Positions 18,416 to 27,856 are shown, counted from the first letter of the stretch. The stretch is 56,496 nucleotides of DNA from JAEUKQ01 sp044227605 (GCA_044227605.1 JBGAWJ010000002.1:1-56496), one strand, 5' to 3'. The notes: generated from the letters alone by a model not told the origin. Numbers and translations: made by a program.

Positions 18416-19663
18416 ATGCCAACACCGATTAAAGTCCCCGCGATGGGCGAATCAGTTACAGAAGCAACGGTGGCAAAATGGCTGAAAAAAGCTGGTGACT
18501 TGGTTGCCGCGGATGAACCGATTGCCGAACTTGAAACCGATAAGGTAACGGTTGAAGTGTTGGCGCCAGTTGCTGGTGTTTTGCAAGATTTACAAGTCAA
18601 AGCCGATCAAACGGTGATGGTTGGGGCGGTTCTGGGCTATGTTGATGAAAAGCAGAAAAACGCCGTTTCGGCGCCTGCTGCAAATAAACCGGCCCTAGAG
18701 GGCAAGACACTTGCTGTTGGGAAAACGGAACCTGCCAAACCTATTTCTTCCACAAGTGAACAGCAATCACCAGCTGTGCGTAAATTGTTACCAGAAAACA
18801 ACTTAAAACCTGAGGATATTCAGGGATCTGGCAAAGATAACCGGATCACCAAAGGCGATGTCTTGGCTGCTGCTAAAACATCGGCACAGCCCAAAGTTAC
18901 CCCATCTGAAACTTCACCAAAATCACCCGCTGCCGGAAACGTTGCCACCATCCCTTCCGCCTCCCGGCTTGAGGAAAAAGTACCTATAAGTCGCTTGCGG
19001 CGGCGGATAGCAGAACGGTTGAAAATGGCACAAAACACTGCTGCCATGCTAACTACCTTCAATGAAGTGGATATGACGGAAATCAACCTTTTCCGCAGCA
19101 AATATAAGGAAGGTTTTGAGAAAAAGCATGGGGTAAAGCTTGGGTTTATGTCTTTCTTTGTCAAAGCTTGCACGCAAGCCTTAAAAGAAATGCCGGTTGT
19201 GAATGCAGAAATTCGTGATGATGAAATTGTTTACAAGAAATACTATGACATTGGTGTGGCGGTTGGGACAGAACAAGGGTTGGTGGTGCCAATTGTTAGG
19301 GATGCCGATCAATTAACTTTTGCACAAATTGAAAACAAAATTGGCGAACTCAGCAAGAAAGCGCGCGATGGCAAATTATCGATGGATGATTTAATGGGCG
19401 GTACTTTTACGATTACCAATGGCGGGGTTTATGGATCTTTGTTATCCACCCCGATTCTAAATCCGCCGCAATCCGCTATTTTAGGGATGCATAAAATCCA
19501 AATGCGCCCCGTTGCGATCCAAGATAAGATTGAAATCCGCCCGATGATGTATTTGGCGGTTTCTTATGATCACCGTTTAATTGACGGCAAAGAGGCCGTC
19601 ACCTTTTTGGTACGGGTTAAAGAATATTTAGAAGAACCGCAGCGTTTATTATTTGACGTTTAG
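18416..19663 (+). CDS. sucB: 2-oxoglutarate dehydrogenase E2 component (dihydrolipoamide succinyltransferase)
   Basis: The domains run in the usual order. A lipoyl domain occupies residues 1-75, with the lipoylated Lys in ETDKVTVEV. An Ala/Pro/Ser linker follows, then an E3-binding domain (SPAVRKLLPENNL to TKGDVL, about residues 120-160). After a second linker comes the catalytic acyltransferase domain, ending with the active-site motif SYDHRLIDGKEAVTFL. The length of 415 residues is normal. GGAAAAGGAG lies just upstream of the paired GTG/ATG; the ATG at 18416 is used. Confidence 0.96.
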   Translation: MPTPIKVPAMGESVTEATVAKWLKKAGDLVAADEPIAELETDKVTVEVLAPVAGVLQDLQVKADQTVMVGAVLGYVDEKQKNAVSAPAANKPALEGKTLAVGKTEPAKPISSTSEQQSPAVRKLLPENNLKPEDIQGSGKDNRITKGDVLAAAKTSAQPKVTPSETSPKSPAAGNVATIPSASRLEEKVPISRLRRRIAERLKMAQNTAAMLTTFNEVDMTEINLFRSKYKEGFEKKHGVKLGFMSFFVKACTQALKEMPVVNAEIRDDEIVYKKYYDIGVAVGTEQGLVVPIVRDADQLTFAQIENKIGELSKKARDGKLSMDDLMGGTFTITNGGVYGSLLSTPILNPPQSAILGMHKIQMRPVAIQDKIEIRPMMYLAVSYDHRLIDGKEAVTFLVRVKEYLEEPQRLLFDV

Positions 19664-19691
19664 CATCACCTGAATGAATGGATAGAGCCAA

Positions 19692-21101
19692 ATGGAAACA
19701 GCAACATATGATGTGGCGATTATTGGGGGTGGGCCGGGCGGTTATGTCGCGGCCATTCGTGCCGCGCAATTGGGTAAAAAGGTTGTTTGTATTGATAAGC
19801 GGGTCAAACTGGGCGGAACCTGCTTAAACATTGGGTGTATCCCTTCCAAAGCTTTGTTGCATGTATCGGCGGAATATGAGGCAATCCGTCAACATGTAGC
19901 CATTTATGGTATCCAGGTGAAAGAAACCACGATCAATTTGGTCACCATGATGGATTATAAAAATAAGGTGGTTGATGATTTGACCAAAGGGATTGAAGGC
20001 TTGTTCCGTAAAAACAAGATCACTTTTATCCAAGGGCAAGCCATGCTCGATTCGCCTGGTAAAATTATGGTCAAAAATAACAATCAGGAACAGTTGCTGC
20101 AGGCACAAAAAATTATTATTGCCACAGGTTCTGAAAGTGCCAATATCCCAGGTGTAACGGTGGATGAAATAGATATTGTTTCATCGACAGGTGCCTTATC
20201 TTTTAACCCTGCCCCTGGCAAATTAGTCGTGATTGGCGGTGGTTATATTGGTTTGGAATTGGGATCGGTTTGGCAGCGGTTAGGCAGCCAGGTTACGGTG
20301 ATTGAGTATGCCGACCGTATTTTGCCCAATATGGATCAAGAACTTGCCAAAACTTTCCAGCGGATCGTTACCAAGCAAGGGATAAATTTTGTTTTAGGCA
20401 CAAAGGTTTTAGGGGCTGAAAAAAAGGGTAAATTGGTACAGGTGCGTTGCCAAGCGGTTCAAGGGGGGGCAGAACAGGTATTAGAAGCGGATAAGGTTTT
20501 GGTAGCCGTTGGGCGCACGCCCAACAGTAAAAATTTGGGTTTAGAAAAATTAGGGATAAAATGTGATGAGCGTGGCCGGATCATCATTGACGATCATTTC
20601 CAAACTTCCGTTGCAAATATTTACGCCATCGGCGATGTCATTACAGGCCCCATGTTAGCCCATAAAGCCGAGGAAGAGGGGATTGCAGTGGCAGAAATAT
20701 TGGCGGGCCAATCGGGACATGTCAATTATGCAACGGTACCCGGGGTGGTTTATACATCACCTGAAATTGCAACGGTGGGTAAAACCGAAGAGGAATTGAA
20801 GAAAGATAACGTGTCTTACCGGATCGGGAAATTTCCGCTGCAAGCGAACAGCCGCGCCCGTGCTGTAAGCGAAACCCAAGGTTTTGTCAAGGTTTTGGCT
20901 GATGCTGCCACTGATAAAATCCTGGGCGTCCATATTATTGCCCCGGATGCTGGCACATTAATCCATGAATGCGTGGTGGCAATGGAGTTTTCAGGTTCAG
21001 CCGAGGATCTGGCGCGCAGCTTCCATGCCCATCCCACTTTTAACGAGGCTATTAAAGAAGCTGCCTGGGCAGCGTTTAATACCCAAGCCATCCATATTTA
21101 A
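19692..21101 (+). CDS. lpd: Dihydrolipoyl dehydrogenase (E3)
   Basis: This flavoprotein reoxidises the E2 dihydrolipoyl group with NAD. It has the FAD loop IIGGGPGGYVAAIRAAQLG, the redox disulfide GGTCLNIGCIPSKALLH, the NAD-binding VIGGGYIGLELGSVW, the second FAD segment IYAIGDVI and the catalytic HAHPTFNEAIKEA. The length of 469 residues is normal. It is the last gene of the TCA cluster and immediately precedes the atp operon leader. Confidence 0.97.
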   Translation: METATYDVAIIGGGPGGYVAAIRAAQLGKKVVCIDKRVKLGGTCLNIGCIPSKALLHVSAEYEAIRQHVAIYGIQVKETTINLVTMMDYKNKVVDDLTKGIEGLFRKNKITFIQGQAMLDSPGKIMVKNNNQEQLLQAQKIIIATGSESANIPGVTVDEIDIVSSTGALSFNPAPGKLVVIGGGYIGLELGSVWQRLGSQVTVIEYADRILPNMDQELAKTFQRIVTKQGINFVLGTKVLGAEKKGKLVQVRCQAVQGGAEQVLEADKVLVAVGRTPNSKNLGLEKLGIKCDERGRIIIDDHFQTSVANIYAIGDVITGPMLAHKAEEEGIAVAEILAGQSGHVNYATVPGVVYTSPEIATVGKTEEELKKDNVSYRIGKFPLQANSRARAVSETQGFVKVLADAATDKILGVHIIAPDAGTLIHECVVAMEFSGSAEDLARSFHAHPTFNEAIKEAAWAAFNTQAIHI

Positions 21102-21142
21102 GAAAAAAATAAGATAGAATTCCCTCGAGCCCAATACATAAA

Positions 21143-21172
21143 CGCCTGGCAATTTATAAATTGACAGGGCGG
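21143..21172. repeat. Imperfect inverted repeat in the lpd-atpH intergenic region
   Basis: CAATTT-ATA-AATTG forms the core stem, flanked by imperfectly matching CGCCTG and CAGGGCG. No T-run follows, so it is not a classical terminator. It could be a transcript-processing hairpin or an operator. Evidence is structural only. Confidence 0.3.
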
Positions 21173-21263
21173 AGGGATTGTGCTTGAAAAAGGGTAGAAA
21201 ATTTATCGCTGCGGTCTTTTAAGTATGCGCTTACTTTTTTATGGGTAAGGCAGGGTTTGGTTG

Positions 21264-21291
21264 TTGTTTTGTAAAATATAAACATTATATT
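21264..21291 (+). promoter_or_regulatory. Candidate promoter of the atpHAGDC operon
   Basis: TTGTTT (21264-21269) and TATATT (21286-21291) are separated by 16 bases in an AT-rich stretch. The first gene starts 67 bases downstream of the -10. The surrounding 256 bases hold no gene. Confidence 0.4.
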
Positions 21292-21357
21292 GATAAATGC
21301 TTTGATTGATTAAGTGTAAGGCGACGGTTTTTTGACATTTTAAACGGGCTTGAAGCA

Positions 21358-21924
21358 ATGACGGAACAGGCAAAGACAGCAACGATAGATGGGGTTTCCC
21401 GTCGCTATGCCATTGCATTTTTTGAATTGGCGCAAGAAGCCAAGAATTCCCAAGAAATGACCGGCCAATTGCAACGATTTCTGGCTTTATTGGAACAGGA
21501 AAAAAAATTGGCTTCGTTCTTGACTGACCCGCGCATTGCACCCCCGCGTCAACAATCCCTGATGAATGAACTGACCAAGCAATTGAAAACGGATGAATTG
21601 CTTAAAAAGTTCTTTTTGTTATTGCTTCGCCAACGGCGTTTTCATCTTCTTAAGGAAATTTTTACCTATATACGCCATTTCCAAATTGCAAAAGAGGGTG
21701 GGATTGAGGCTGAGGTGACCAGTGCGCAAGCGCTCGCTGGTTTGCAACAAGAGGAAGTCAAAAAAATGTTAGCCCTGCAATTTGCCAAGAATGTTCATGT
21801 CAATTTTCAAATAGACCCAAATTTGATTGCTGGCATGAAAATTAAAATCGGCAGTCGGGTGATTGATGCTTCCCTACAATCTAAATTAGCACGTTTACAA
21901 CAAATGATGAGAGGAGTCGGATAA
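21358..21924 (+). CDS. atpH: ATP synthase F1 subunit delta
   Basis: The delta subunit (OSCP in mitochondria) joins the F1 head to the peripheral stalk. The 188-residue protein has the helical N-domain typical of OSCP (SRRYAIAFFELAQ near the start) and a C-domain with GSRVIDASLQSKLARLQQMM, the standard family end. It is the first of five F1 genes in the alphaproteobacterial order H-A-G-D-C, and its stop directly abuts the atpA ATG. Confidence 0.93.
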   Translation: MTEQAKTATIDGVSRRYAIAFFELAQEAKNSQEMTGQLQRFLALLEQEKKLASFLTDPRIAPPRQQSLMNELTKQLKTDELLKKFFLLLLRQRRFHLLKEIFTYIRHFQIAKEGGIEAEVTSAQALAGLQQEEVKKMLALQFAKNVHVNFQIDPNLIAGMKIKIGSRVIDASLQSKLARLQQMMRGVG

Positions 21925-23454
21925 ATGGATATCCGCGCCGCAGAAGTTTCTGCTATTATTAAACAACAAATAAAAAATTTTGATGCGGGCGCCGATGTGG
22001 CGGAGGTAGGCCAGGTGCTGTCCGTAGGTGATGGGGTTGCTCGTGTGTATGGCCTTGATAATGTGCAAGCCGGAGAAATGGTTGAATTTGCCAACGGCGT
22101 ACGCGGGATGGCCTTGAACCTTGAAACCGACAATGTCGGTGTTGTTTTATTCGGGGAAGACCGGGGCATTAAAGAAGGCGATGTGGTTAAAAGAACCCGG
22201 GATATTGTTGATGTGCCAGTCGGTCGCGGATTATTGGGTCGGGTGGTTGATGCCTTAGGCAACCCCATTGATGGCAAGGGGCCTTTGCAAAAAGTGGAAC
22301 GCCGACGGGTGGAAGTCAAAGCACCCGGGATTATTGCTCGCCGTTCGGTTCATGAGCCGATGCAAACAGGGTTAAAAGCGATTGATAGTCTGGTGCCCGT
22401 CGGTCGCGGCCAGCGCGAACTGATCATCGGTGACCGGCAAACCGGCAAAACCGCTGTTGCCATTGACACCATCATCAATCAAAAGACGGCCCATGCCAGC
22501 AATGATGAAAAAAATAAATTATATTGTATTTATGTGGCGATTGGTCAAAAACGCTCAACCGTTGCTCAAATCGTCAAGCAGCTTCAAGACGCTGGGGCTT
22601 TGGAATATACTATCATTGTGGCAGCCACAGCATCAGAACCTGCGCCGTTACAGTTTTTAGCTCCTTATAGCGGGTGCACGATGGGTGAGTTTTTCCGCGA
22701 TAACGGCATGCATGCCTTGATTATTTATGATGATTTATCCAAGCAAGCGGTTGCTTACCGGCAGATGTCCTTGCTGTTACGTCGTCCGCCCGGACGCGAA
22801 GCCTATCCCGGCGACGTTTTCTATTTGCATTCGCGGTTGCTGGAACGGGCCGCGAAATTAAATGATGAAAATAAAGGTGGTTCCTTGACTGCCCTGCCGA
22901 TTATTGAAACCCAGGCTGGAGATGTTTCTGCTTATATCCCCACCAACGTGATTTCAATTACGGATGGGCAGATATTCTTGGAAACCAGCTTGTTTTATAA
23001 AGGCATCCGTCCGGCTATTAACGTGGGTATTTCGGTAAGTCGGGTTGGTTCGGCAGCCCAGATTAAAGCGATGAAACAGGTGGCAGGGCGCATTAAACTT
23101 GAATTGGCCCAGTACCGCGAAATGGCTGCTTTTGCCCAGTTTGCCTCGGATTTAGATGCTTCAACGCAGCGGTTGCTCGCGCGCGGCGCGCGCTTAACAG
23201 AACTTTTGAAACAAGACCAATTCAAACCCATGCCGGTTGAAGAGCAAGTTGTATCCATTTTCTGCGGCGTGCGGGGTTATTTGGATACGATTAAAGCAGA
23301 TCAGATCATGCGTTTTGAAAACGCTTTCTTGCAAGAAATTCGTGCAAAACATCCGGGGATTCTTGACTCAATCCGCCAGCAGAAAGAAATTTCTGCTAAA
23401 GTGGAAGAAATGTTACGGGCGGTTCTGGATAAATTTGTGAAGGCCTTTGCTTAA
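21925..23454 (+). CDS. atpA: ATP synthase F1 subunit alpha
   Basis: This regulatory nucleotide-binding subunit forms the alpha3beta3 hexamer. The Walker A motif is GDRQTGKT near residue 170. GDGVARVYGL and the alpha-specific Arg-finger region (TNVISITDGQIFLE to PAINVGISVSRVGSAAQ) follow. The 509-residue length is standard. It starts at the base after the atpH stop. Confidence 0.97.
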   Translation: MDIRAAEVSAIIKQQIKNFDAGADVAEVGQVLSVGDGVARVYGLDNVQAGEMVEFANGVRGMALNLETDNVGVVLFGEDRGIKEGDVVKRTRDIVDVPVGRGLLGRVVDALGNPIDGKGPLQKVERRRVEVKAPGIIARRSVHEPMQTGLKAIDSLVPVGRGQRELIIGDRQTGKTAVAIDTIINQKTAHASNDEKNKLYCIYVAIGQKRSTVAQIVKQLQDAGALEYTIIVAATASEPAPLQFLAPYSGCTMGEFFRDNGMHALIIYDDLSKQAVAYRQMSLLLRRPPGREAYPGDVFYLHSRLLERAAKLNDENKGGSLTALPIIETQAGDVSAYIPTNVISITDGQIFLETSLFYKGIRPAINVGISVSRVGSAAQIKAMKQVAGRIKLELAQYREMAAFAQFASDLDASTQRLLARGARLTELLKQDQFKPMPVEEQVVSIFCGVRGYLDTIKADQIMRFENAFLQEIRAKHPGILDSIRQQKEISAKVEEMLRAVLDKFVKAFA

Positions 23455-23483
23455 TTTTTGGTTATTTTTGGTGATGCGATAAG

Positions 23484-24389
23484 ATGCCCAGCTTAAAAGA
23501 TCTCAAGCTTCGTATTAATAGTGTGAAATCAACACAGAAGATCACTTCTGCTATGAAGATGGTTTCGGCCGCCAAATTACGAAGGGCGCAAGAGCAGGCG
23601 GAATCATCCCGCCCCTACGCGGAACGGATGCAGCAATTGATGGTTGAGCTAACCAAGCAATCTTCGCAATTTGACGACAGTCCTTCTTTATTGAAGGGCC
23701 GGGAACAACAAAACATCCATCTTCTGATACCGGTGACCTCGGATCGCGGCTTATGTGGCAGTTTCAACAGCTCCATCGTTCGCGCCACCCGCCGCCAAAT
23801 TCGTGATTTAGTGGCGAAAGGGAAAATAGTCAAGATTTTACCCTTGGGGCGCAAGGGACGGGATCTTTTAAAGCGCGAATATGCCCATTTATTATTGGAT
23901 GCGCCGGAATCCATCATGAAATCACCGATTGCTTTTAATCTGGTTGAGGAATTGGTGCGGCAATTGCAGCAGATGTATGAAACCAGTGAATTTGATGTTT
24001 GTACGGTTATCTATAACCGTTTTAAATCGGTGATCAGTCAGATTGTAACTTTGCAAACCATCATTCCCGTTTGGCAGGAAAGCCTTGATGTAGCAAGCGT
24101 GGATAGCAAGAAAATAGAGATTGCTGAACCGACTGCTTTATATGAGTATGAACCGCAACCCGAACAAATACTCGAGGAATTGTTGCCGCGTAACCTGGCC
24201 GTGCAATTATATAAAGCGTTGCTTGAAAGTGCGGCTGGTGAGCAGGGTGCACGAATGGCCGCAATGGATAACGCTACCCGGAACGCTGGGGATATGATCA
24301 ACCGTTTGACCATTTTCTATAACCGTAGCCGCCAAGCCTATATCACCAAAGAATTGATTGAAATTATTTCGGGGGCCGAAGCGGTCTAA
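23484..24389 (+). CDS. atpG: ATP synthase F1 subunit gamma
   Basis: The rotating central stalk subunit. The N-terminal coiled-coil helix MPSLKDLKLRINSVKSTQKIT with AMKMVSAAKLRRAQ and the C-terminal helix (RMAAMDNATRNAGDMI to ITKELIEIISGAEA) are the family signatures. The length of 301 residues is normal. It lies between atpA and atpD with short gaps. Confidence 0.96.
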   Translation: MPSLKDLKLRINSVKSTQKITSAMKMVSAAKLRRAQEQAESSRPYAERMQQLMVELTKQSSQFDDSPSLLKGREQQNIHLLIPVTSDRGLCGSFNSSIVRATRRQIRDLVAKGKIVKILPLGRKGRDLLKREYAHLLLDAPESIMKSPIAFNLVEELVRQLQQMYETSEFDVCTVIYNRFKSVISQIVTLQTIIPVWQESLDVASVDSKKIEIAEPTALYEYEPQPEQILEELLPRNLAVQLYKALLESAAGEQGARMAAMDNATRNAGDMINRLTIFYNRSRQAYITKELIEIISGAEAV

Positions 24390-24439
24390 TTTATTATCCA
24401 AGTTGATATGATATTTTTATCTAAGGGAGCTTCCAAAGA

Positions 24440-25864
24440 ATGGAAAAACAAAAGATGGGTAAGATAAGCCAGGTTCTGGGTGCCGTGGTGGATGTGCATT
24501 TTGATCAAGAATTGCCTTCGATATTAAATGCGCTTACGACAAAAAACCAAGGAAAAACTTTGGTATTTGAAGTAGCCCAGCATTTAGGCGAAAATACGGT
24601 ACGTGCTATTGCCATGGATTCAACCGAAGGCTTGGTGCGTGGTCAAGAGGTCAGGGATACGGGGCAGCCGATCAATATGCCGGTTGGGCCCGAAACATTA
24701 GGGCGTATTTTAAATGTCATCGGCGAGCCAATTGATGAGCGTGGCCCCGTAAAATCCAGCAAAACCATGCCGATTCATCGCTTGGCCCCTAGTTTCGCCG
24801 ATCAATCCACGCAAGCCCAGATTTTAGTCACTGGCATTAAAGTTGTGGATTTGTTAGCACCTTATGCCCGGGGCGGCAAAATCGGCTTATTCGGTGGCGC
24901 TGGGGTTGGTAAGACTGTTTTAATTCAAGAGCTGATCAATAACGTGGCCAAGGCCCACGGCGGTGTCTCGGTTTTTGCTGGAGTTGGCGAACGGACGCGC
25001 GAAGGCAACGATTTATACCATGAAATGATTGATTCTAAAGTTATTCGTTTGGATGGGCCGGGATCCAAGGTTGCCCTGGTTTATGGGCAAATGAACGAAC
25101 CGCCCGGAGCCCGTGCCCGGGTTGCTTTATCCGCGCTGACCATTGCTGAAAATTTTCGTGATCAAGACGGGCAAGATGTTCTTTTCTTTGTTGATAATAT
25201 TTTTAGGTTTACACAAGCGGGGTCTGAGGTTTCAGCGCTTTTGGGACGCATCCCGTCGGCCGTTGGTTATCAGCCGACCTTAGCCACGGAAATGGGGATG
25301 CTGCAAGAACGTATCACCACCACCAAAAAGGGATCAATCACGTCCGTGCAGGCCATTTATGTGCCCGCGGACGATTTAACTGATCCCGCACCCGCCACTT
25401 CTTTCAGCCATTTGGATGCTACCACGGTGTTGTCGCGCCAAATTGCCGAATTGGGCATTTATCCGGCCGTTGACCCCCTAGATTCGACCAGCCGTATGTT
25501 GGACCCAAGGATTGTCGGCGAGGAACATTATAAGGTGGCCCGGAATGTGCAGCGGGTTTTGCAAACTTATAAATCGCTTCAAGATATTATTGCGATTTTG
25601 GGGATGGATGAATTATCGGAAGATGATAAACTAACGGTCTCGCGTGCCCGTAAAATCCAACGGTTCCTATCGCAACCCTTCCATGTAGCCGAGGTTTTCA
25701 CCAACACTCCTGGGGTATTTGTAAGCTTAGAAGAGACCATCCGCGGTTTTAAAGGAATTGTTGCAGGCGAGTATGATGATTTACCTGAATCAGCCTTTTA
25801 CATGACGGGAACGATTGACCAAGTGGTAGAAAAAGCTAAAAAGATGGCGGCAGAGGCTGCTTAA
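24440..25864 (+). CDS. atpD: ATP synthase F1 subunit beta
   Basis: The catalytic F1 subunit. The Walker A motif is GGAGVGKT near residue 157, followed by the catalytic Glu segment GERTREGNDLYHEM, the Walker B-like DVLFFVDNIFRFTQAGSEVS and the DDLTDPAPATSFSHLDA region. The length of 474 residues is normal. GGGAG ten bases before the ATG at 24440 supports this start; the ATG at 24455 is a weaker alternative. Confidence 0.97.
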   Translation: MEKQKMGKISQVLGAVVDVHFDQELPSILNALTTKNQGKTLVFEVAQHLGENTVRAIAMDSTEGLVRGQEVRDTGQPINMPVGPETLGRILNVIGEPIDERGPVKSSKTMPIHRLAPSFADQSTQAQILVTGIKVVDLLAPYARGGKIGLFGGAGVGKTVLIQELINNVAKAHGGVSVFAGVGERTREGNDLYHEMIDSKVIRLDGPGSKVALVYGQMNEPPGARARVALSALTIAENFRDQDGQDVLFFVDNIFRFTQAGSEVSALLGRIPSAVGYQPTLATEMGMLQERITTTKKGSITSVQAIYVPADDLTDPAPATSFSHLDATTVLSRQIAELGIYPAVDPLDSTSRMLDPRIVGEEHYKVARNVQRVLQTYKSLQDIIAILGMDELSEDDKLTVSRARKIQRFLSQPFHVAEVFTNTPGVFVSLEETIRGFKGIVAGEYDDLPESAFYMTGTIDQVVEKAKKMAAEAA

Positions 25865-25893
25865 GGGTCACATAACCGAAAAGGAAGGGATGA

Positions 25894-26313
25894 ATGGCGG
25901 GGAAAACAATAAAACTTGAGATCATTACCCCAGAGAGAGTTATCTTTAGCCAAGAGGTAACAAATGTGGTAGTACCGGGAGAATTAGGCGATTTTTCGGC
26001 ATTGCCTGGCCATGCCCCGTTCATTTCTTTATTGCGTGCCGGGGTTGTGGTGGTTTTCAATGAAACAACAGTTTTTGAGAAAATATTTGTAAGCGGTGGA
26101 TTTGCCGAAATTACCCCAAGCCATTGTGCGATTCTTGCGACCCAAGCGGTCAATGTGGAACAAATTAACCGCGCCCAATTAGAAAAACAAATCAGCCACC
26201 TGCAAGAAGATCAAAAGCTTGAAACCAAGCCAGAGCAGCAAGTTTTTTATGAAAAACAACTGATTGTTATGCAAGCCCAAATCGACGCTTTAGAGCCGAA
26301 TGTGTATGGGTAA
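25894..26313 (+). CDS. atpC: ATP synthase F1 subunit epsilon
   Basis: The epsilon subunit sits at the foot of gamma and can inhibit ATP hydrolysis. The N-terminal beta-sandwich shows IITPERVIFSQEV, VVPGELGDFSALPGHAPFIS and FVSGGFAEI, followed by a C-terminal helical hairpin rich in Gln and Glu (residues about 90-139). Length of 139 residues is usual. It is the last gene of atpHAGDC. Confidence 0.93.
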   Translation: MAGKTIKLEIITPERVIFSQEVTNVVVPGELGDFSALPGHAPFISLLRAGVVVVFNETTVFEKIFVSGGFAEITPSHCAILATQAVNVEQINRAQLEKQISHLQEDQKLETKPEQQVFYEKQLIVMQAQIDALEPNVYG

Positions 26314-26395
26314 AAAGTTTTCTTTACAAAGCTTCGGGGTTCTGCAGGGCGGAACAATCGCCTAATTGATACTCTTCATCTTCACGTTAAGAGGC

Positions 26396-26872
26396 ATGGA
26401 ACAGCAAAACATAAACTATTGGGAATTGCTAAAATCCCATTTTGAATGCGACGGATCCCGGCGCGATGTTTATGTTTTCGAGGCGGATGCGGCCTTATGG
26501 GATCTTTTCATTGCACAGATTTTGTCGCATTTTCATCCCCAGTTTTGGCATGGTCCAGAAAAAGGGGAAATACTTTTAAATTTTAAATCCGTACTTCATT
26601 TTCGAGACAGAGGCCTAGCCACTACGATGAGATTTTTTCTTGTAGGTAATATCGAGGTCAACTGCCACTTCTTTGAGGATGATAAGATAGAAATGGATAT
26701 AGCGCCGGAAGAAATTCATAATGAAACAGCTTTCAATACGTTGTTATCCTTTCTGTCCTGGCTATCCGATGCTTTACATCGCACCACTCACCTCACTTAC
26801 GAAAATTCACCAGAATGGATCATTTTAAGCATGGGAAGGAACGAGATAAAAAAGCCTAAATATAATCCATAG
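26396..26872 (+). CDS. Hypothetical protein, unknown family
   Basis: This soluble 158-residue protein starts at the ATG at 26396 (GAGGC just upstream); the frame extends back to a TTG at 26366. It is acidic and rich in aromatics, without signal peptide, membrane segment or recognisable motif. Predicted alternation of strands (VYVFEADAALW, ILLNFKSVLHF, RFFLVGNIEVNCHFF) suggests an alpha/beta fold. It sits between atpC and the di-iron protein on the same strand, but with its own gaps on both sides, so no operon partner is clear. Confidence 0.65.
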   Translation: MEQQNINYWELLKSHFECDGSRRDVYVFEADAALWDLFIAQILSHFHPQFWHGPEKGEILLNFKSVLHFRDRGLATTMRFFLVGNIEVNCHFFEDDKIEMDIAPEEIHNETAFNTLLSFLSWLSDALHRTTHLTYENSPEWIILSMGRNEIKKPKYNP

Positions 26873-26961
26873 GAAAGCTTTCTAACTCTTGCCGATTTTT
26901 ATTACTTTACTAAACTTTTGCTTTCTTCTATTGGTGGGGAAATATTTTTTTGTATCCCCAA

Positions 26962-26991
26962 ATAACCTTTATGCTATACTTCAAGGGTTAT
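26962..26991 (+). promoter_or_regulatory. Candidate -10 region inside an inverted repeat upstream of the di-iron gene
   Basis: A TATACT hexamer (26975-26980) lies inside an imperfect inverted repeat, ATAACCTT (26962-26969) facing AAGGGTTAT (26983-26991). A weak TTGTAT 19 bases upstream could be a -35. Such a layout would suit a repressor operator, but this rests on pattern alone. Confidence 0.3.
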
Positions 26992-27022
26992 GTGTTAGAA
27001 GAAGCCAACAGGTGCTGAAAAA

Positions 27023-27856
27023 ATGAAAAACTGGACTCTTGATGATATTTCTTGGCGGAATTTTAACCCTCACCTCGTCAAACCCGAATTAGTGCCGATT
27101 GTCAAAGCAGCCAGCATGGTTGAGTCGAATGCGGCAGACTATGCGACTTACCTCAAAAATGTTTTTTATGATGATTTGGAATTTCAAGATGCCGCCAGGG
27201 ATTGGGCGGTTGAAGAGGTTCAGCATGGCCAAGCTTTAGGGCGTTGGGCAGAAATGGTTGACCCAACTTTTAACTATCAATCCTGTTTTCAGCGCTTTGC
27301 TGAAGGCTATAAAATTGCCGTCAATTCGTCGGCTTCCATTCGCGGCAGCCGCAGTGGGGAATTAATTGCCCGCTGTATTGTTGAAACCGGTACCACTTCT
27401 TACTATACCGCCTTGAGGGATGCTAGCCAAGAGCCCTTGTTGAAAGAAATATGCCGCCTGATTGCGGCGGATGAATTCCGCCATTATAAATTGTTCTATA
27501 TCCATTTAAAACGCTATCTGAAGAAAGAGAATGTTGGCAAGCTGCGACGGTTAATCATCGCTTTGGGCCGAATGTGGGAATCTGAAGGTGATGACGAATT
27601 GCCCTATGCCTATTACGCTGCTAATAGCGCGATGGACAACAGTTACAGCCATTCCCGATATTCGGCGGAATATGGCGCCAGGGTCTATCCTTTATATCAG
27701 CAATATCATTTGCGTAAAGCTAGCAGCATGGTGATGAAGGCGGTTGGGTTAGAGCCACAAGGCCAAATAAGTCAATTAATGACGAAGGGATTGACGAAGT
27801 TGGTTGCTTACCGCGGCCAAAAATTGCGTAAGCAAGTCATACAACCGCAGCGGTAA
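27023..27856 (+). CDS. Ferritin-like di-iron carboxylate protein of unknown function
   Basis: The 277-residue protein carries a full di-iron four-helix pattern: E34, E65-V-Q-H68, E121 and E151-F-R-H154. The two halves are symmetrically spaced: 30-31 residues from Glu to ExxH in each. This is the ligand pattern of ferritin-like oxidases, rubrerythrins, acyl-ACP desaturases and R2-type proteins. No signal peptide or Cys-based rubredoxin domain is present. The C-terminus is basic (RGQKLRKQVIQPQR). It stands alone, about 150 bases after an unknown gene, with AGGTG before the ATG. Oxygen- or iron-linked chemistry is likely, but the substrate cannot be inferred from the neighbours. Confidence 0.7.
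   Translation: MKNWTLDDISWRNFNPHLVKPELVPIVKAASMVESNAADYATYLKNVFYDDLEFQDAARDWAVEEVQHGQALGRWAEMVDPTFNYQSCFQRFAEGYKIAVNSSASIRGSRSGELIARCIVETGTTSYYTALRDASQEPLLKEICRLIAADEFRHYKLFYIHLKRYLKKENVGKLRRLIIALGRMWESEGDDELPYAYYAANSAMDNSYSHSRYSAEYGARVYPLYQQYHLRKASSMVMKAVGLEPQGQISQLMTKGLTKLVAYRGQKLRKQVIQPQR

Noticed and set aside
21358..26313. Separation of atpHAGDC from the F0 genes as a rearrangement
   Set aside because: Split F1 and F0 operons are normal in alphaproteobacteria.
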